From Buttiauxella agrestis (lineage in GTDB: Bacteria; Pseudomonadota; Gammaproteobacteria; Enterobacterales; Enterobacteriaceae): a stretch of 64,000 nucleotides of DNA. The stretch lies in NCBI RefSeq assembly GCF_900446255.1, contig NZ_UIGI01000002.1:1-64000 (forward strand). Direction: 5' to 3'. Position numbers and translations under genes: made by a program. Of the stretch, positions 45,431 through 54,554 are shown piece by piece. The first letter of the stretch is position 1. The number at the start of each line of letters is the position of its first letter. The notes beneath the pieces are model-generated. The model saw nothing but the letters and a program-made list of their open reading frames with translations, was not told the DNA's origin and made no database searches.

Positions 45431-47038
45431 TTAGCCACAGAGCACCATGGCACGGGCAGGATCGATAGCAATCAGACCTGCCAGTAGCGTATCCATCTCA
45501 GGCATCAGTCGGGTTTTATCACTTTCACTGCGACCGGCTTTCATACGCAGAAGCTTCAGACGGCGAGCCTGCACCTCAAATAACAAACCCGGCTCCCAGT
45601 CGCCCAGCGTCAGTTGTGGGGCGCTGGCAGTCAGTTCACCCAGCAAATGCAGCGCCATTTCATTACGGCCGTACTGCTCAGCAACCCGGGCCATGAGCAG
45701 ACGCACCAGCCAGCGCTGCCGGGGAGTGTCCAGCCCCGGTCGGGACTGAAGCCAGGCCAGTGCCGACTCGGGTCCTTCACTGTCTCCCTTCTCCATCGCT
45801 TCGGATTCGAGTAACAGCACATCGTCTCCCTGCCCGTTGACTACCGTTGCTGGTTCATCTCCAAACATCCGCGTTTCTTCATTCACCTTTTCGGCTATCC
45901 AGCCTGTGGTGACCTCATCGGCAAACGGAGTACCATCATTCCAGGCCAGTCCCTCCAGCCCCGGCATACGCTTCAGGAACAGGCGCAGATCCAGCAGCAC
46001 GGAATCAGACCAGCTCTCCCACGGTTGACCCGCATGACTGAGCCCCTGCCAGAGATACCACTGAAGATCGAGCCAGAAATGGTTTACCCCTTCGCAGTAC
46101 ATCTGACTGGCCTGCTCCACCAGCTCAGCCCAGTTTTTTTGCAGGTACAGCCGTTTCAGCTGTGCCCGGTACTCTGGTTTCGGCGGAACCAGGCGGGAAC
46201 GGCCACTGCTGTCCAGCGGGGGGATTTGATCGACGGTATCCCAGCGTACGGTTTTCATCAGCCGGTGGGAGGCCAGCCAGCCCTGTGGTTGCTCACCCAG
46301 CCAGCGGGAAAGTAACTTTGCCTGGTCGAGTAAATCGCGTCCGGACTTGACGGGCGTAAGCTGGGGGGACTGAGAATGGACAGATTCGTACCCGGAATCA
46401 GGGGCGCTGCTGTTCTGGGGAATTAATGCGTCCATCCCACCGGAACGCGCCAGACGATTCTCAAGCGCCGTGCAGAGTCCGGCAAAAGACGGTTTTTCAT
46501 TCTCAGGCCAGTCAGCGACGGCATTTGCCAGCAGACTGATCGCTCCAGCAATGAGCGCGGCATCGTCCCGGTCTACTTCCGGCCAGAGTGAGAGTGTATC
46601 GAGCATTTTTGTACTGCTGAGCCACTCCAGTGCGGCTTTCCGGGCAACAGGGCGCTGAGGATGGCAACGTTTGCCGTAGCGTGACAACATCGCCACCATC
46701 AGCAGCAAACCTTCCGCCAGTCCTTTCTCTCCGTCGCGGCTCAGTCGGGCCTGGATGTACCAGGTCACCACGCGGATATCTTTGGCACTTTCACAAAGAC
46801 ACTTTTCCGCCAGTTCACAGAGTCGCTCCGGGTCAGTACCGGAGAGCTTATTAATCTCTTCGCGCATCAGCTGGAAGCTGTCGTCATATGCCGGGTCGTC
46901 TCCGGTTTCCTGCTCAGGACTGAGTGGCAACAACCAGTTATCCCAGAGAGGGAGAGCATCGGATGCCCGGGCAATGAGGTTTTGCTGATCTTGCTGATGG
47001 GTCGTGCATGCGGATAACAGGGCTTCCGGTGAACTCAT
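45431..47038 (-). CDS. tssA: TssA (ImpA N-domain) T6SS assembly protein
   Basis: TssA proteins coordinate assembly of baseplate, tube and sheath. The 535-residue product has an ImpA-type N-terminal domain (about 60-170: LCELAEKCLCESAKDIRVVT, WYIQARLSRDGEKGLAEGLL and YGKRCHPQRPVARKAALEWL) and a long helical C-terminal domain ending with LLAGLIAIDPARAMVLCG, close to VasJ-type TssA proteins. The ATG overlaps the stop of the preceding AcrVA2-like gene by 4 bases (ATGA). tssF follows after 34 bases. Confidence 0.88.
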   Translation of the reverse strand: MSSPEALLSACTTHQQDQQNLIARASDALPLWDNWLLPLSPEQETGDDPAYDDSFQLMREEINKLSGTDPERLCELAEKCLCESAKDIRVVTWYIQARLSRDGEKGLAEGLLLMVAMLSRYGKRCHPQRPVARKAALEWLSSTKMLDTLSLWPEVDRDDAALIAGAISLLANAVADWPENEKPSFAGLCTALENRLARSGGMDALIPQNSSAPDSGYESVHSQSPQLTPVKSGRDLLDQAKLLSRWLGEQPQGWLASHRLMKTVRWDTVDQIPPLDSSGRSRLVPPKPEYRAQLKRLYLQKNWAELVEQASQMYCEGVNHFWLDLQWYLWQGLSHAGQPWESWSDSVLLDLRLFLKRMPGLEGLAWNDGTPFADEVTTGWIAEKVNEETRMFGDEPATVVNGQGDDVLLLESEAMEKGDSEGPESALAWLQSRPGLDTPRQRWLVRLLMARVAEQYGRNEMALHLLGELTASAPQLTLGDWEPGLLFEVQARRLKLLRMKAGRSESDKTRLMPEMDTLLAGLIAIDPARAMVLCG

Positions 47039-48051
47039 TCTTTTTCCCGTTTGTTATTCTCTTTGATAAATCTCACGACAGCGTCCAGATCGTCGTTCTG
47101 GCCGTTCACTATCTGGGGTGGTTTCCATTTCAGTAACATGCTTTTCTCCTCCCCCTGTGTGGGTTTCCCTTTCCAGTAGGTTTGCCAGTGGGCTTTTCTG
47201 ACGTGGGGGCGCAGGCGGCGGTTCGATATGCCGCCAGGCTCCTTCAGTGGACTGTCACGTTCCGGGCGAGATGGCTGACGGAGTGCCGCCCCTGCACGAG
47301 CCCCGGCGTAGATTTGCACCGGTTTCTTTGGTGGAATGAATCGCTGATGTTTTCCTACTCGCCTTGGTGGTGGCCGAACAGGTTTACCTTGTGTGCCCCA
47401 CTCACTGTTTTCTGAACATAACCAGAACAGTACAGGCAATACGGCCTGCCAGAATCCCCGCACTCCTTCATCCTGTAGGCTGATCGCGGTAGAGACCGGC
47501 GCGGTCAACGGGAGGTATTCCATTCCCAGCGGCAGGTTCCCGTCCACCAACGGCTCCTGGGCAAGCGTCAGGGCCAGCAGCGCATCAGTCCCGTTGTCAT
47601 GATCGGTGAGCGTGAAAAAGGCTCCCAGCAAAGGCCCCTGACCTTCCGCAAAGACCGTGTCTGCGGGGAAATCGAGCCAGAACCCCCAGAATGGGAGGCG
47701 GCGCAGCATGTCACCCGGGAGTGCATCAGACTGATTTGTTTCACCCAGCATCCGGAAAAGTGACTCATCACAATGGAGTAGTGCCTTACCGGTGCGCCAT
47801 GCTGCCAGTGACATATAAACGATATGCGGCGGGAAATGCTTCATGATCGGAGGACTCAGAAACCCCTCCTGAGGCGTCGGGTTGTGCTTCAGCCAGTCAG
47901 CAAGCCAGGCTTTGCACTGGCGAAACGTCATAAACCGCCAGGGAGCAAGCGAGTCGGTCTCCCGCCACTTATCAACCTTGTTGAATATCCCTGGCGACCA
48001 GCCGTCCACCTGCCTGGCAAACGCCAGTGCAGGATGAATATTCCCGCCCAT
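47035..48051 (-). CDS. AcrVA2-like protein encoded inside the T6SS operon
   Basis: The 338-residue product resembles AcrVA2, an anti-CRISPR protein known to act against Cas12a (type V-A). The clearest block is the C-terminal part: GFWQAVLPVLFWLCSENSEW, then GKPVRPPPRRVGKHQRFIPP, and RRLRPHVRKAHWQTYWKGKP followed by LLKWKPPQIVNG. This parallels the AcrVA2 order LLPYLLWLC, a KP-rich segment, RPHxRRxHWHxYW and RWxPxxxVN. The similarity is from memory of the family, not an alignment. No signal peptide or membrane segment is seen. It starts 2 bases after tssM and overlaps tssA by 4 bases, so it is a true member of the operon and may serve a T6SS-related function rather than CRISPR inhibition. No CRISPR-cas genes are in the window. 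Confidence 0.75.
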   Translation of the reverse strand: MGGNIHPALAFARQVDGWSPGIFNKVDKWRETDSLAPWRFMTFRQCKAWLADWLKHNPTPQEGFLSPPIMKHFPPHIVYMSLAAWRTGKALLHCDESLFRMLGETNQSDALPGDMLRRLPFWGFWLDFPADTVFAEGQGPLLGAFFTLTDHDNGTDALLALTLAQEPLVDGNLPLGMEYLPLTAPVSTAISLQDEGVRGFWQAVLPVLFWLCSENSEWGTQGKPVRPPPRRVGKHQRFIPPKKPVQIYAGARAGAALRQPSRPERDSPLKEPGGISNRRLRPHVRKAHWQTYWKGKPTQGEEKSMLLKWKPPQIVNGQNDDLDAVVRFIKENNKREKE

Positions 48052-48053
48052 CG

Positions 48054-51000
48054 CTACTCAGTCTCCTCAGCGACCGGTTCAACATTAAAAATGGACTCCG
48101 GCAGTTTAAAACCCTGTAGCTTCAGTAATGCCAGCGGACCGTCGCCAAGCTCGCTGCGCATCACAAACTTCAGTGGGTTGCCATCCTGACTTATCCAGAC
48201 CAGCTGGGTACGACTGCCATCCAGTGGGGTGATCAGTGCCTGATCCAGTAATCGAATGAATCCCCAGTTGCCCTGGTTGTTGGTGTAGAGCTGCATACCA
48301 CTGTTCACACTCCGCCAGCTGAGGCTTACGCCCGGGTAGTAAGTATTCCCCGGCCATGTGAAGCTTTGCCAGCTTTCCATCTGGTTGAAGAAATCCAGTT
48401 TCTGCTCATCGAGAGAGAGCTGGATACGCGCCACATCCCGGGAAGGACGGGCCATCAGCTCAAAGTGAACATTCGCATCGCCCTGGGCAAACACAATGTC
48501 TGACAGTTCGGCCAGCTGGTTCATCGCCCGAAGGAAATCAGGATTCACTTCCATCCCCTGGCTGGCGGCAGGATCGACCACCCAGCGATTGCCCTCCTGG
48601 TGGAGGATGCCGCCAAGGTTGGTTTTCAGGAATGTGGTAATACGACCGGAGTCACTGCGCAGGAACTGTGCCAGCAGCGGCAATGAGGCATCACTGCCTG
48701 TTGCTTTGAATGGATAGCGACCGGCAAACGCTTTATTCCACTGATCCACAATCGTTGTCTGCCAGCGGGTATTCAGGCTTCCCGCAGCCGGTGCCAGCAC
48801 CTGCCGCCAGGCCAGATCCAGCGGTTGCACAAATAAAGACTGACCAAAGCCGCTCCACTCCTGCCCCAGGCTTGCCGCCACCAGACTGCCGTAATCACGT
48901 GTATCGGTCAGGTCAATAGCTTTGCCCTGAAACACGGTCTGGGCCAGCATCTGGGACATCGCTTGTGGGTCGGGCGCACTGGTGACCTGCTGAAGTTTCA
49001 GACGTACCTGTGTGACACGGGCCAGCCAGGACTGGAAGCTCAGGTTACCGTTATTGCCAGTTCCCTCCTTACCTTCCATCAGCCCCGTTAGCGGACCAAA
49101 TACCCCGTCAAGCGGTCCTTTGGGTCCCTGAGCCTGTTCGATAAACTGTTTTGCATTCTTCTTTTTGCCGATCAGTTTCTTCGCGGAGTCCACAATCGAA
49201 TCGGCCAGTGCCTCGCCTTGCTGCCCGGTTTTGCCCTGCCATGCCAGCGTGTTCATCAGCGCCACCAGAGGAGACTGACGGACATCGCCAATCAGGTTCA
49301 ACTGGGCAATGGCTTCTGAAAGCGAACCCGCCTCCTGCCACTGAATGCTGTTGACCATATTGAGCCAGGCATTCCCGAAATCCGTAAAGTAGCGTTCGGT
49401 CAGACGGGCTTTCAGCGCTTCCGGGGCAATGTCGCTTCCCGGCTGGTGAGTTTTATCCGTCAGTACCCAGTCAATTTCATCGCGGCGGGTTTTGACCACC
49501 TCGTCAATCGCATCCTGAACCTGTTCTTCCCAGGCCTGGCGGGTGAACATCCCCGGCACCACTTCTTCGGTACTGAACACCGTCGAGGCATCGGTATCAC
49601 CGGTCAGGTCGGCCAGCGTTAAATCAGGCCAGTTGCTGGCAATGCGTTTGAGCATGTCCTGATACAGCCCTGATTCGGCGTTACGCTGCCCTATCTGTTT
49701 GAGCAGGATCTGGCGTACGGTACTGATTAATTCAGCGTCAGGCTTAATTTTCCACTCCGGGTGTGCCGGGAGGTTTTGCGCATAAAAGCCCAGCAATTTC
49801 GGAGCCAGCGCCTGCCAGGTGCCGTCCGCTACCCCCTGACGCGTCGGCCAGACCGCCAGGACATTTTTCGCCAGCCACCCTGCATCCGCTTTCTCCGGTC
49901 GGGTCATCATCAGATAACTTTTCAACACATCGTAGGCGCGTTGTGTGCCCTGCACCCTGGCATCACTGGCCGGAGGGAGCTGCACAAAAGCGTTCAGTTG
50001 TTGCTTCAGATGATCGGCGGTGGCATCACGCATTAACAGCGCGTTGTTACGGGCATACAACGGCCAGAGTGCCGCCAGCGTGTCATGGTCCTGATTGAGA
50101 CCGAATCGGGTGTACCACGGCGCACCGGTCGCTTCACGGTTTTGCAGACGGGCAATAGCCTGCTGAAGCACGAGCTGGTTACGCAGTCGTTCAGTCAGCG
50201 GCAGTGTTGTATCGGCGGCAAGACGCGCGGTGTTCTGCGCCTGGTAAATCTGCGCACGGTTGACGGTAAGAGACAGCAAAGTACCGGCCCCCCAAAGCAC
50301 AATCATGGCAAGCAGCAGTAACCGCAGACCTTTAAGCCAGTCGAAGGAGAGCTTTCTGGAACGCACGGCGGCACAGTCATCAAGGATGGCAGTCCAGGTC
50401 GGCGTGTCGATTCGGGTGTTTGGCACTGTACCGGCGACAGCCAGTTCCGGGCTGAACATCGCCCCCCGAAGGCGATACGCGGCGGAGCCCTGCATCAGTC
50501 CGGTAAACAAAACATTCAGGCTCGCTTTCAGTTCGCTCTGCAAACGGGAAGAGAGTTGCAGGAACCCGTCATGTTGCGGGTTTTTCAGGATCTGAGACAT
50601 CCCGGCCAGACGTAAACCTGGAACCAGTGCATCCAGGGTAGAAACCGCATCCTGCGGCGTGGCACCCGGACCGAATATCGCGCCGGTTGCCACAGACTCT
50701 CGCCCTTCCTGATCACCAGATTCTTTGTCCGTCAGCCATAACCAGACCGGAGCCTGCCAGCCCAGCAGGTGATCGGCTTTCTGGCGGCAACGTAAAAACG
50801 CATCACGCTCAATATCCGTTGGCAATGCGGCGGTATTCATCACCTGCACGATGCCATCAATGGGATGACCGGAACGCAGGCGTTTTAATTTTGACAGGAA
50901 AACGTCATCCGGAAGAGACTGTGCGTCACCGCCATAGACCAGCACATTGCCATCGCCTTCCTGCCAGAGGTCATGGCACAGACCCGGAGCCACCTTCTGG

Positions 51001-51425
51001 ACCTCGTCCTGATTGCCCATGACCAGCAAGATACGAACATTACGCTGCCAGCGTCGGCCATAGCGTAGCTGGAGATGTTCCTTTAACGCTTCGTCATTGA
51101 AAACGGGCTCATCGTCATCGTCTTCACCGACAATAGTTTGCGTTACCGGGGCCACAACCTGATTTTTGTTCTGCCCCCAGTGGAAGTACAAACCTGATTT
51201 ACCTGCGAAGTCGAATGCCTTTTCAACCAGCCAGCCCAGGAGAAACAGCACGGCCACTATGACGGCACAAAAAGAGAGTATCCGCTGTCCGTCATATGGA
51301 CCGAACCCGGTAGTAGAGGCTACCTTTTCCGGAAAGGCATAAAACAGAAATGCCGCGATGACCGTCAGAAAAAACGCGACAGCCACAACGGAGCCAATGA
51401 GTGTTTTAACTTTTACCTTAGACAT
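48054..51425 (-). CDS. tssM: TssM (IcmF family), cluster 2
   Basis: This 1123-residue inner-membrane protein spans to the periplasm and links TssL to TssJ. It has two N-terminal membrane segments (about 7-30 and 45-66), a cytoplasmic domain, a third membrane segment (near 380: LLLLAMIVLWGAGTLLSLTV) and a long periplasmic region ending with the IcmF C-terminal beta-domain (WPGNTYYPGVSLSWRSVNSG). The cytoplasmic domain lacks a GxxxxGKT P-loop; the equivalent place reads ILLVMGNQDEVQKVAPGL. It therefore belongs to the TssM forms without ATPase motifs. I chose the ATG at 51425 (MSKVKVKTLIGSV); the open frame continues upstream. It overlaps the preceding gene by 8 bases. Confidence 0.93.
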   Translation of the reverse strand: MSKVKVKTLIGSVVAVAFFLTVIAAFLFYAFPEKVASTTGFGPYDGQRILSFCAVIVAVLFLLGWLVEKAFDFAGKSGLYFHWGQNKNQVVAPVTQTIVGEDDDDEPVFNDEALKEHLQLRYGRRWQRNVRILLVMGNQDEVQKVAPGLCHDLWQEGDGNVLVYGGDAQSLPDDVFLSKLKRLRSGHPIDGIVQVMNTAALPTDIERDAFLRCRQKADHLLGWQAPVWLWLTDKESGDQEGRESVATGAIFGPGATPQDAVSTLDALVPGLRLAGMSQILKNPQHDGFLQLSSRLQSELKASLNVLFTGLMQGSAAYRLRGAMFSPELAVAGTVPNTRIDTPTWTAILDDCAAVRSRKLSFDWLKGLRLLLLAMIVLWGAGTLLSLTVNRAQIYQAQNTARLAADTTLPLTERLRNQLVLQQAIARLQNREATGAPWYTRFGLNQDHDTLAALWPLYARNNALLMRDATADHLKQQLNAFVQLPPASDARVQGTQRAYDVLKSYLMMTRPEKADAGWLAKNVLAVWPTRQGVADGTWQALAPKLLGFYAQNLPAHPEWKIKPDAELISTVRQILLKQIGQRNAESGLYQDMLKRIASNWPDLTLADLTGDTDASTVFSTEEVVPGMFTRQAWEEQVQDAIDEVVKTRRDEIDWVLTDKTHQPGSDIAPEALKARLTERYFTDFGNAWLNMVNSIQWQEAGSLSEAIAQLNLIGDVRQSPLVALMNTLAWQGKTGQQGEALADSIVDSAKKLIGKKKNAKQFIEQAQGPKGPLDGVFGPLTGLMEGKEGTGNNGNLSFQSWLARVTQVRLKLQQVTSAPDPQAMSQMLAQTVFQGKAIDLTDTRDYGSLVAASLGQEWSGFGQSLFVQPLDLAWRQVLAPAAGSLNTRWQTTIVDQWNKAFAGRYPFKATGSDASLPLLAQFLRSDSGRITTFLKTNLGGILHQEGNRWVVDPAASQGMEVNPDFLRAMNQLAELSDIVFAQGDANVHFELMARPSRDVARIQLSLDEQKLDFFNQMESWQSFTWPGNTYYPGVSLSWRSVNSGMQLYTNNQGNWGFIRLLDQALITPLDGSRTQLVWISQDGNPLKFVMRSELGDGPLALLKLQGFKLPESIFNVEPVAEETE

Positions 51426-52626
51426 TCCTGGACGTTCCCTTGCAAACTTCTTCTTTGGTGATGACGGCGATCCATGTGTCGTCCTTGCCAGCAGCAGGTT
51501 GTGCAGCGATAACCTGCATACCACGATGTTCAAAGGCTGAGTCGGCAAGCGCAATGGCAAGCCATGGCGCAGCATGGCTGGTGTAACCCAGAACCGGATC
51601 GATGCTCAAATTGTCTTTTGACAGACTGAATTTGACCTCGTTTTCTTCACAGGCATTATTCCAGCTACTGCCCTGTGTCAGTGCGGGGCCGGAAAACCAA
51701 CTGCCCTGGAGCTGGTCAGGCCGCACGTTGGCCCATAGCAGGGCCCGTGTGAGTGTTTTAGTCAGCATGCTTGCGGTGCCTCTTTCGGGCCGATGAAGCC
51801 GCAGTGCATCCGGGTAAGAGAGTGCCCTACGGTTGCTGAGGACCAGCATCGCGATAGCATCAGCATCCCCTTCAGAGGGTTCGGCGGGTAGCGACAGCGT
51901 CATCGCGACCAGAATGCCCGGGTTGTCCCAGCGCTTATCCAGCCAGGCATCCAGTGCGGCCAGCCCTTTACCCGACATCAGGCGGAAAACGCGGCCTGTT
52001 TTCTGTGAAAGTTCAGCCTTAATCTGATCTTCTATCAGCGGTGAAAGGTCACTGTCACTGTCCAGCATCAGCCAGCAAGGAAGGCCCACCGGGAGTGGCT
52101 CAACAATCTCTTCAACACGGGAGGTCAGTTTGGTTACTGTCGCTTTAAGCCCTGATGCCAGATTTGGCTGGAATGCAGTCAGCGCGGCATAACGGACGGG
52201 GTTAGCGCATCCCCTGGGCTGAGAAAAGTCGACTGCCGGTGCCGAACGGGTCATGGCGGTCAGCAGGTCACTGGCTTTATTCCCGGATGATGTCTGAACA
52301 AGGTTTCCCAGAATCCAGGCGCTACGCTGGCCGCGCTGAATTTCACTTTCGATGAGTTTTTCACGCTCTACGTTTCGGGACTCAGCCCCCACCTGTTCGG
52401 CTTTATAGGCAGACCGGCGCAAGCTAAAAATCAGACCCCAGGTGCAGAACGGCAGACCCAGAGCCGTAAACCAGAACACAAATCCGGTGCGCTCCGTTGT
52501 CCATCCCCAGAGTGTGAGGGCAATGCCACTCAGCATGACAAACGCGAGGAATAACAGCCAGCGGCGCGTACTGGGCCGGACTATCCTGGTTGCTTTTTCG
52601 GGGATGGCGTCAAGCAGAACGGGCAT
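51418..52626 (-). CDS. T6SS-associated membrane protein of unknown function
   Basis: The 402-residue product has two membrane segments close to the N-terminus (about residues 23-43 and 50-68), followed by a large soluble domain beginning RSAYKAEQVGAESRNVEREK. The likely ATG is at 52626, 2 bases after the PAAR stop, and the end overlaps tssM by 8 bases. I do not recognise a named family, but the fixed place between PAAR and tssM and tight coupling to tssM suggest a partner of the membrane complex or a system-specific accessory factor. No catalytic motif is apparent. Confidence 0.7.
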   Translation of the reverse strand: MPVLLDAIPEKATRIVRPSTRRWLLFLAFVMLSGIALTLWGWTTERTGFVFWFTALGLPFCTWGLIFSLRRSAYKAEQVGAESRNVEREKLIESEIQRGQRSAWILGNLVQTSSGNKASDLLTAMTRSAPAVDFSQPRGCANPVRYAALTAFQPNLASGLKATVTKLTSRVEEIVEPLPVGLPCWLMLDSDSDLSPLIEDQIKAELSQKTGRVFRLMSGKGLAALDAWLDKRWDNPGILVAMTLSLPAEPSEGDADAIAMLVLSNRRALSYPDALRLHRPERGTASMLTKTLTRALLWANVRPDQLQGSWFSGPALTQGSSWNNACEENEVKFSLSKDNLSIDPVLGYTSHAAPWLAIALADSAFEHRGMQVIAAQPAAGKDDTWIAVITKEEVCKGTSRNV

Positions 52627-52628
52627 AA

Positions 52629-52892
52629 TCAGGCAACCCCGGCCGGAGCAAAGGAACTGATCAGGGTGCAACCACAACCGCATTTATGCCCGTGAAACGC
52701 CACCGGGATACCATGGTCGAGGTAGTCAGGATTACCTTCAACGATGGTTGTGGGGCCATGGCCTTCAACCGGACAGGAAACTTCATCGCCTTTCCGGGCC
52801 ACACCGATACCGCCGAATTTCATTGTTTCAGACGCGGTCATTACCGAACCACCATGGGATGTTTTATCGCCTTTACGGATAATCTGGAGCAT
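52629..52892 (-). CDS. PAAR-domain spike-tip protein
   Basis: PAAR proteins sharpen the VgrG spike and can carry effectors. The 87-residue product is a stand-alone PAAR domain: GDKTSHGGSVMTASETMKFG, GIGVARKGDEVSCPVEGHGP, IVEGNPDYLDHGIPVAFHGH and a terminal KCGCGCTLISS. The histidines and cysteine that bind the metal ion at the tip are present (HGG, HGH and C residues). It has no C-terminal toxin extension. It is followed by the T6SS membrane protein gene after 2 bases. Confidence 0.92.
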   Translation of the reverse strand: MLQIIRKGDKTSHGGSVMTASETMKFGGIGVARKGDEVSCPVEGHGPTTIVEGNPDYLDHGIPVAFHGHKCGCGCTLISSFAPAGVA

Positions 52893-52967
52893 TTTTTGTA
52901 CCTGATTTAATTGCCTGATTATTTGTCATTAAGACAGAAGCCAAAACTAAATGGACACTTTGAGTAA

Positions 52968-53369
52968 TTAATCCTGTATTTGCTCAAGCAGTTCATTAAG
53001 CTCATGTACTCTGGCAATATTCATATCCATTCGGCATACGCTGTACATCGGTGAGCCAATCATAAAACCCTGAACATCACACCAGTTCTCACGCGACAAC
53101 AGCCAGCTTTTTTGTGCCACTTCAAAGTTTTTAGTAATTTCCGGCATATCCCGAGATTCAATGATTTTGTATATTTTCTGGTAAGTGATATTCATATCTT
53201 TTTTTGCAGCGGATGATGCTAAATCAGCACATCCCATAACGATGGAGTTATTTATGTCTGGGTTTTCTTTGCGGCAATCTGATTCAATTCGCGAATAGTC
53301 TTTCGGAGTTGCATGGGAAAACAATGGCAGCATCAAGAGTGAAGCTATAATTATTTTATATAAATGCAT
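52968..53369 (-). CDS. Secreted LprI/DUF1311-like protein, candidate immunity
   Basis: The 133-residue precursor has a signal peptide (MHLYKIIIASLLMLPLFSHA). The mature part has the DUF1311 (LprI-like) pattern with paired cysteines and an FEVAQKSWLLSRENWCDVQG motif. LprI of mycobacteria is a lysozyme inhibitor, and related proteins occur as periplasmic factors. Lying next to PAAR and a peptidoglycan-hydrolase effector, it may protect the cell wall from that effector. No direct pairing can be shown from sequence. Confidence 0.7.
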   Translation of the reverse strand: MHLYKIIIASLLMLPLFSHATPKDYSRIESDCRKENPDINNSIVMGCADLASSAAKKDMNITYQKIYKIIESRDMPEITKNFEVAQKSWLLSRENWCDVQGFMIGSPMYSVCRMDMNIARVHELNELLEQIQD

Positions 53370-53431
53370 TTTAGAATGTCTTCCACGTAGAAGGTTAGCA
53401 CCTCCTGAATAGAAGGTGCTAATAGTGCTAA

Positions 53432-53860
53432 TTAATCAGTATCATAATCTTCACCATTCCAGCGAAGTATATACTTAGGACCGCATAATATATCTTTCAT
53501 TCCATGGTGAATGTTTTTTGTCACACCCAGGGATGTACACATATACGAACCATCGATAGCCTTGCCATCATGCATTTTTATCTGGAATGTTAGAATTGGA
53601 GAGTTATCCAAACTTGACATGCAGTCTGATTGGTCGCATGTCCCTGGCGGTGTTGTACTCGCAAAGGTGTATTCAATGACGTCCTGGTTTCCATCGCCAT
53701 TTAAATCAGTATTTACACTGCCCGACTGTCCATCCATAAAACCCGAACTCTTGAGTTTTTTAGCGTTGACTAATTCACCCGTGCTTTGGATACAATATGC
53801 TGGGGTTGACATAACTAAGAAACAAAGTAATGCCGTATAATATTTCAATGACAACTCCAT
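53432..53860 (-). CDS. Secreted small protein with DxNxDGxxD motif, candidate immunity
   Basis: The 142-residue precursor begins MELSLKYYTALLCFLVMSTP and is cut near PAYC. The mature part has DLNGDGNQDVIEYTF, a calcium-binding-loop-like motif seen in VCBS/FG-GAP-type and other secreted proteins, and four cysteines. I chose the ATG at 53860 (GGAG 5 bases upstream) over that at 53875. I do not recognise the family. Its export and location in the effector cluster suggest a periplasmic immunity role. Confidence 0.55.
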   Translation of the reverse strand: MELSLKYYTALLCFLVMSTPAYCIQSTGELVNAKKLKSSGFMDGQSGSVNTDLNGDGNQDVIEYTFASTTPPGTCDQSDCMSSLDNSPILTFQIKMHDGKAIDGSYMCTSLGVTKNIHHGMKDILCGPKYILRWNGEDYDTD

Positions 53861-53933
53861 ATTACTCCACTTCATTGGTCGTGATTAGTTCTAAACACAT
53901 TTAAATTCCAAGCGGAAATAGTTGCAATCAATT

Positions 53934-54554
53934 TTATTTTGATGATGCGGGTTCTAATGAACGGAATTCATCACTCGCATGACCTTGGTTCGAGTAAACT
54001 TCCAATGTATTTCTTTTAACCAGAATAGTAAATGGGAGTACATCATTGTTTATACATTCTTCACCGTTGGCCCTTGAAACAACTGTAGTGTAATACTTCT
54101 CATCTTTATCGTTTAGGTTAAATTTAAGACACTTATTCGGAAGTGAAGTTAACTTATTTTTGGCTATAATCTCCGGTAACATGTTAAACACCATTTGTTC
54201 TTCACCGGATGGTCCATTAGATAAGCCTGTATTTTTTAGTTGAGATGTATCTAGCCATCCATCAACTGAGTCACCATCCTCTTTAAAATATGCAACAGAC
54301 GTGAAGCCATTATATTCTGAGTAACCAATTACTTTGTCGCCAGGAACTAAAAATAAGCTCTTAACTTTACATTCATTACTCGGTGCATTATTAAAATACA
54401 ACCGTCCTTTCGACACAACCTCAAATATGTTTTTGGATTTATCTAAATATGCTTGTTCTTTCTCTGATTTATTTTTAAGTGTTTCACACTGAGTGTTCGC
54501 GCTCGCATTTGCACATATAATCAACGCAACGAAAGTTAGGGATATCTTTATCAT
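53934..54554 (-). CDS. Secreted SH3-like protein, candidate immunity to the cell-wall effector
   Basis: The 206-residue precursor has a signal peptide (MIKISLTFVALIICANASA). The segment LVPGDKVIGYSEYNGFTSVA followed by GDSVDGWLDTSQL resembles a bacterial SH3 domain, and a second domain follows with two cysteines. The ATG overlaps the effector stop by 4 bases (ATGA), the tightest coupling in this group, so it is the prime candidate for cognate immunity. SH3-type folds bind peptidoglycan or block hydrolases in other systems; that role is an inference here. Confidence 0.65.
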   Translation of the reverse strand: MIKISLTFVALIICANASANTQCETLKNKSEKEQAYLDKSKNIFEVVSKGRLYFNNAPSNECKVKSLFLVPGDKVIGYSEYNGFTSVAYFKEDGDSVDGWLDTSQLKNTGLSNGPSGEEQMVFNMLPEIIAKNKLTSLPNKCLKFNLNDKDEKYYTTVVSRANGEECINNDVLPFTILVKRNTLEVYSNQGHASDEFRSLEPASSK

